6,690 nucleotides of DNA, taken from Planctomycetota bacterium (GTDB lineage: Bacteria > Planctomycetota > Planctomycetia > Pirellulales > Pirellulaceae). This document shows, piece after piece, positions 6,162 to 6,690 of this stretch. The position numbers were made by a program, and so were the translations under genes. The number at the start of each line of letters is the position of its first letter. Positions within the stretch are counted from its first letter, which is position 1. The DNA is taken from assembly GCA_024274855.1 (NCBI GenBank), contig JAJSAJ010001055.1, positions 1 through 6,690 of the forward strand. The letters are read 5' to 3'. The notes under the pieces were generated by a model, which saw only the letters and a list, made by a program, of their open reading frames with translations, was not told the origin of the DNA and did not search any database.

Positions 6162-6324
6162 AGCGACCGTACCGAAGAGCCGGATCTTCTCACCGGCTGA
6201 TCGCACGAAGCATTCCCTATTTCTGTCGAGGGGGCGCTTGCCTACGGCCCTCGAAAGGCTTAGCCTACAGGGGCCTGTGCCTCCCTTGGTCCGGGTGGTC
6301 GCCCCGGTGCCGTTGAGCGACAGA
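6150..6324 (+). promoter_or_regulatory. Candidate structured leader upstream of the ThuA gene
   Basis: Several inverted repeats could fold in RNA. TCGTGCG (6150-6156) pairs with CGCACGA (6202-6208) and encloses AGCCGG/CCGGCT (6178-6183 and 6193-6198). TCTGTCG (6222-6228) pairs with CGACAGA (6318-6324) and encloses ACAGG/CCTGT (6267-6271 and 6274-6278), flanked by AGGC/GCCT, and CCGGG/CCCGG (6291-6295 and 6303-6307). TCGAGGG (6226-6232) can instead pair with CCCTCGA (6248-6254), which would exclude the long-range helix. I match no known riboswitch, tRNA, SRP or other RNA family. GC-rich DNA yields such repeats often, so this remains a hypothesis. Confidence 0.3.
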
Positions 6325-6386
6325 GGCTGTGCTTTGTTACCCCAACCTCGGTAGGACTAGCAGGTGGACTTGAAGCATCCGAGCAT

Positions 6387-6390
6387 GGAG
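6387..6390 (+). promoter_or_regulatory. Ribosome-binding site GGAG of the ThuA gene
   Basis: GGAG lies ten bases before the ATG at 6401 and supports that start. The flanking ATGG (6385-6388) and CCAT (6397-6400) are complementary, so a small hairpin could partly cover the site. Confidence 0.6.
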
Positions 6391-6400
6391 AAGATCCCAT

Positions 6401-6690
6401 ATGAACCCTCATTTCACACGGCGCAAGGCCTTACAGATCGGTACAGCTGCCTTCCTGGGCGCAACATTCGATATCGGCCGGTCGGAAGCCGCCGGCAGCA
6501 GTCCGAAAAAGCTGCTCTATTTCACCAAATCGGCCGGTTATGAACACAGCGTGGTCAAACGACACGGTAATCAGCTGAGCTATTCCGAGAAGATATTGAT
6601 CGACTTAGGTAAGAAGCATGGTTTCGAGGTGACAGTCAGCAAGGACGGTCGGGTATTCGATGGCGATCACCTGAAGTTTGACGCTTATGC
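6401..6690 (+). CDS. Tat-exported ThuA-domain protein, 5' part only
   Basis: The first 96 codons are present and the gene runs off the right edge. The start ATG has a good GGAG site ten bases upstream. MNPHFTRRKALQIGTAAFLG is a Tat signal with the twin arginines at 7-8, followed by a hydrophobic stretch and probable cleavage near SEAAG (29-33). The domain begins KKLLYFTKSAGYEHSVV (36-52). This matches the first strand and loop of the ThuA/trehalose-utilisation family, a class-I-glutamine-amidotransferase-like fold. GKKHGFEVTVSKDGRVF (71-87) matches the following helix, strand and loop. In rhizobia ThuA acts with the Gfo/Idh/MocA enzyme ThuB on 3-keto forms of disaccharides. Exported planctomycete versions are common but largely uncharacterised. 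It is divergent from the minus-strand cluster; shared function is inferred from context only. Confidence 0.85.
   Translation, partial: MNPHFTRRKALQIGTAAFLGATFDIGRSEAAGSSPKKLLYFTKSAGYEHSVVKRHGNQLSYSEKILIDLGKKHGFEVTVSKDGRVFDGDHLKFDAY

Larger units (their letters stand above)
5912..6400. other. 489-bp divergent intergenic region
   Basis: The region separates the minus-strand cluster from the plus-strand ThuA gene. A minus-strand frame is open through 6193 but looks non-coding (Arg/Pro-rich, no homology, no ribosome-binding site). The region holds candidate overlapping -10 elements (6133-6140), a set of inverted repeats (6150-6324), a 9-bp direct repeat GACCGCTCG (5992-6000 and 6025-6033), and a perfect GCAGC-AGAA-GCTGC inverted repeat (5942-5955) just upstream of the isomerase ATG. 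Control of both divergent units probably sits here. Confidence 0.6.

Noticed and set aside
5912..6193. N-terminal extension of the isomerase by 94 residues
   Set aside because: The extension is rich in Arg, Pro and Cys and unlike the family, which normally begins where MIELGFHTDNW starts. A candidate promoter and repeats fall within it.
6385..6400. Alternative start ATG at 6385 upstream of the ThuA gene
   Set aside because: It is out of frame with the Tat signal and ThuA domain and overlaps the ribosome-binding site of the supported start.
6201..6400. tRNA, SRP RNA or other known RNA gene in the GC-rich repeat region
   Set aside because: No T-loop-like GTTCGA, no SRP core sequence and no cloverleaf arrangement was found.

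Overview
The window looks like a chromosomal stretch from a planctomycete (Pirellulales or Gemmatales-like). No 16S rRNA or other marker gene is present, so this is inferred from content. The GC content is moderate to high. Three proteins carry twin-arginine (Tat) N-termini. The genes come from families that planctomycetes carry in many copies: exported Gfo/Idh/MocA oxidoreductases, sugar phosphate isomerase/epimerase-like TIM barrels and Tat-exported ThuA-domain proteins. Intergenic gaps are long and Shine-Dalgarno sequences are mostly weak.

Layout. Positions 1-165 (+) may be the 3' end of a gene entering from the left edge; this is uncertain. Five genes then lie on the minus strand. In transcription order they are: a cytoplasmic sugar phosphate isomerase/epimerase-like TIM barrel (5911-5051); a Tat-exported TIM-barrel-like protein of a family I know only as planctomycete hypotheticals with aldo/keto-reductase-like features (4852-3854); a Tat-exported Gfo/Idh/MocA-type dehydrogenase-like protein (3725-2406); an ApbE-type FAD:protein FMN transferase (2137-1268); and a Sec-exported, divergent sugar isomerase/epimerase-like protein (1185-301). 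After a 489-bp divergent intergenic region, a Tat-exported ThuA-domain protein starts at 6401 (+) and runs off the right edge.

How the genes may work together. ThuA proteins, Gfo/Idh/MocA enzymes and isomerase/epimerase TIM barrels recur together in pathways that oxidise sugars or glycosides to 3-keto forms and process them; rhizobial ThuA/ThuB is the reference. The window is plausibly a small carbohydrate- or cyclitol-processing locus with several exported components. No glycoside hydrolase, transporter or regulator is visible, so the substrate cannot be named. ApbE would covalently attach FMN to a partner, but no flavinylation motif was noticed in the proteins here.

Most notable points. 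The Gfo/Idh/MocA-like protein lacks both the EKP lysine and the usual catalytic histidine. The divergent intergenic region contains several nested and mutually exclusive inverted repeats upstream of thuA that could form a structured leader. A 14-bp sequence is repeated exactly in the regions upstream of the oxidoreductase and apbE. No mobile element, CRISPR array, tRNA or rRNA was recognised.
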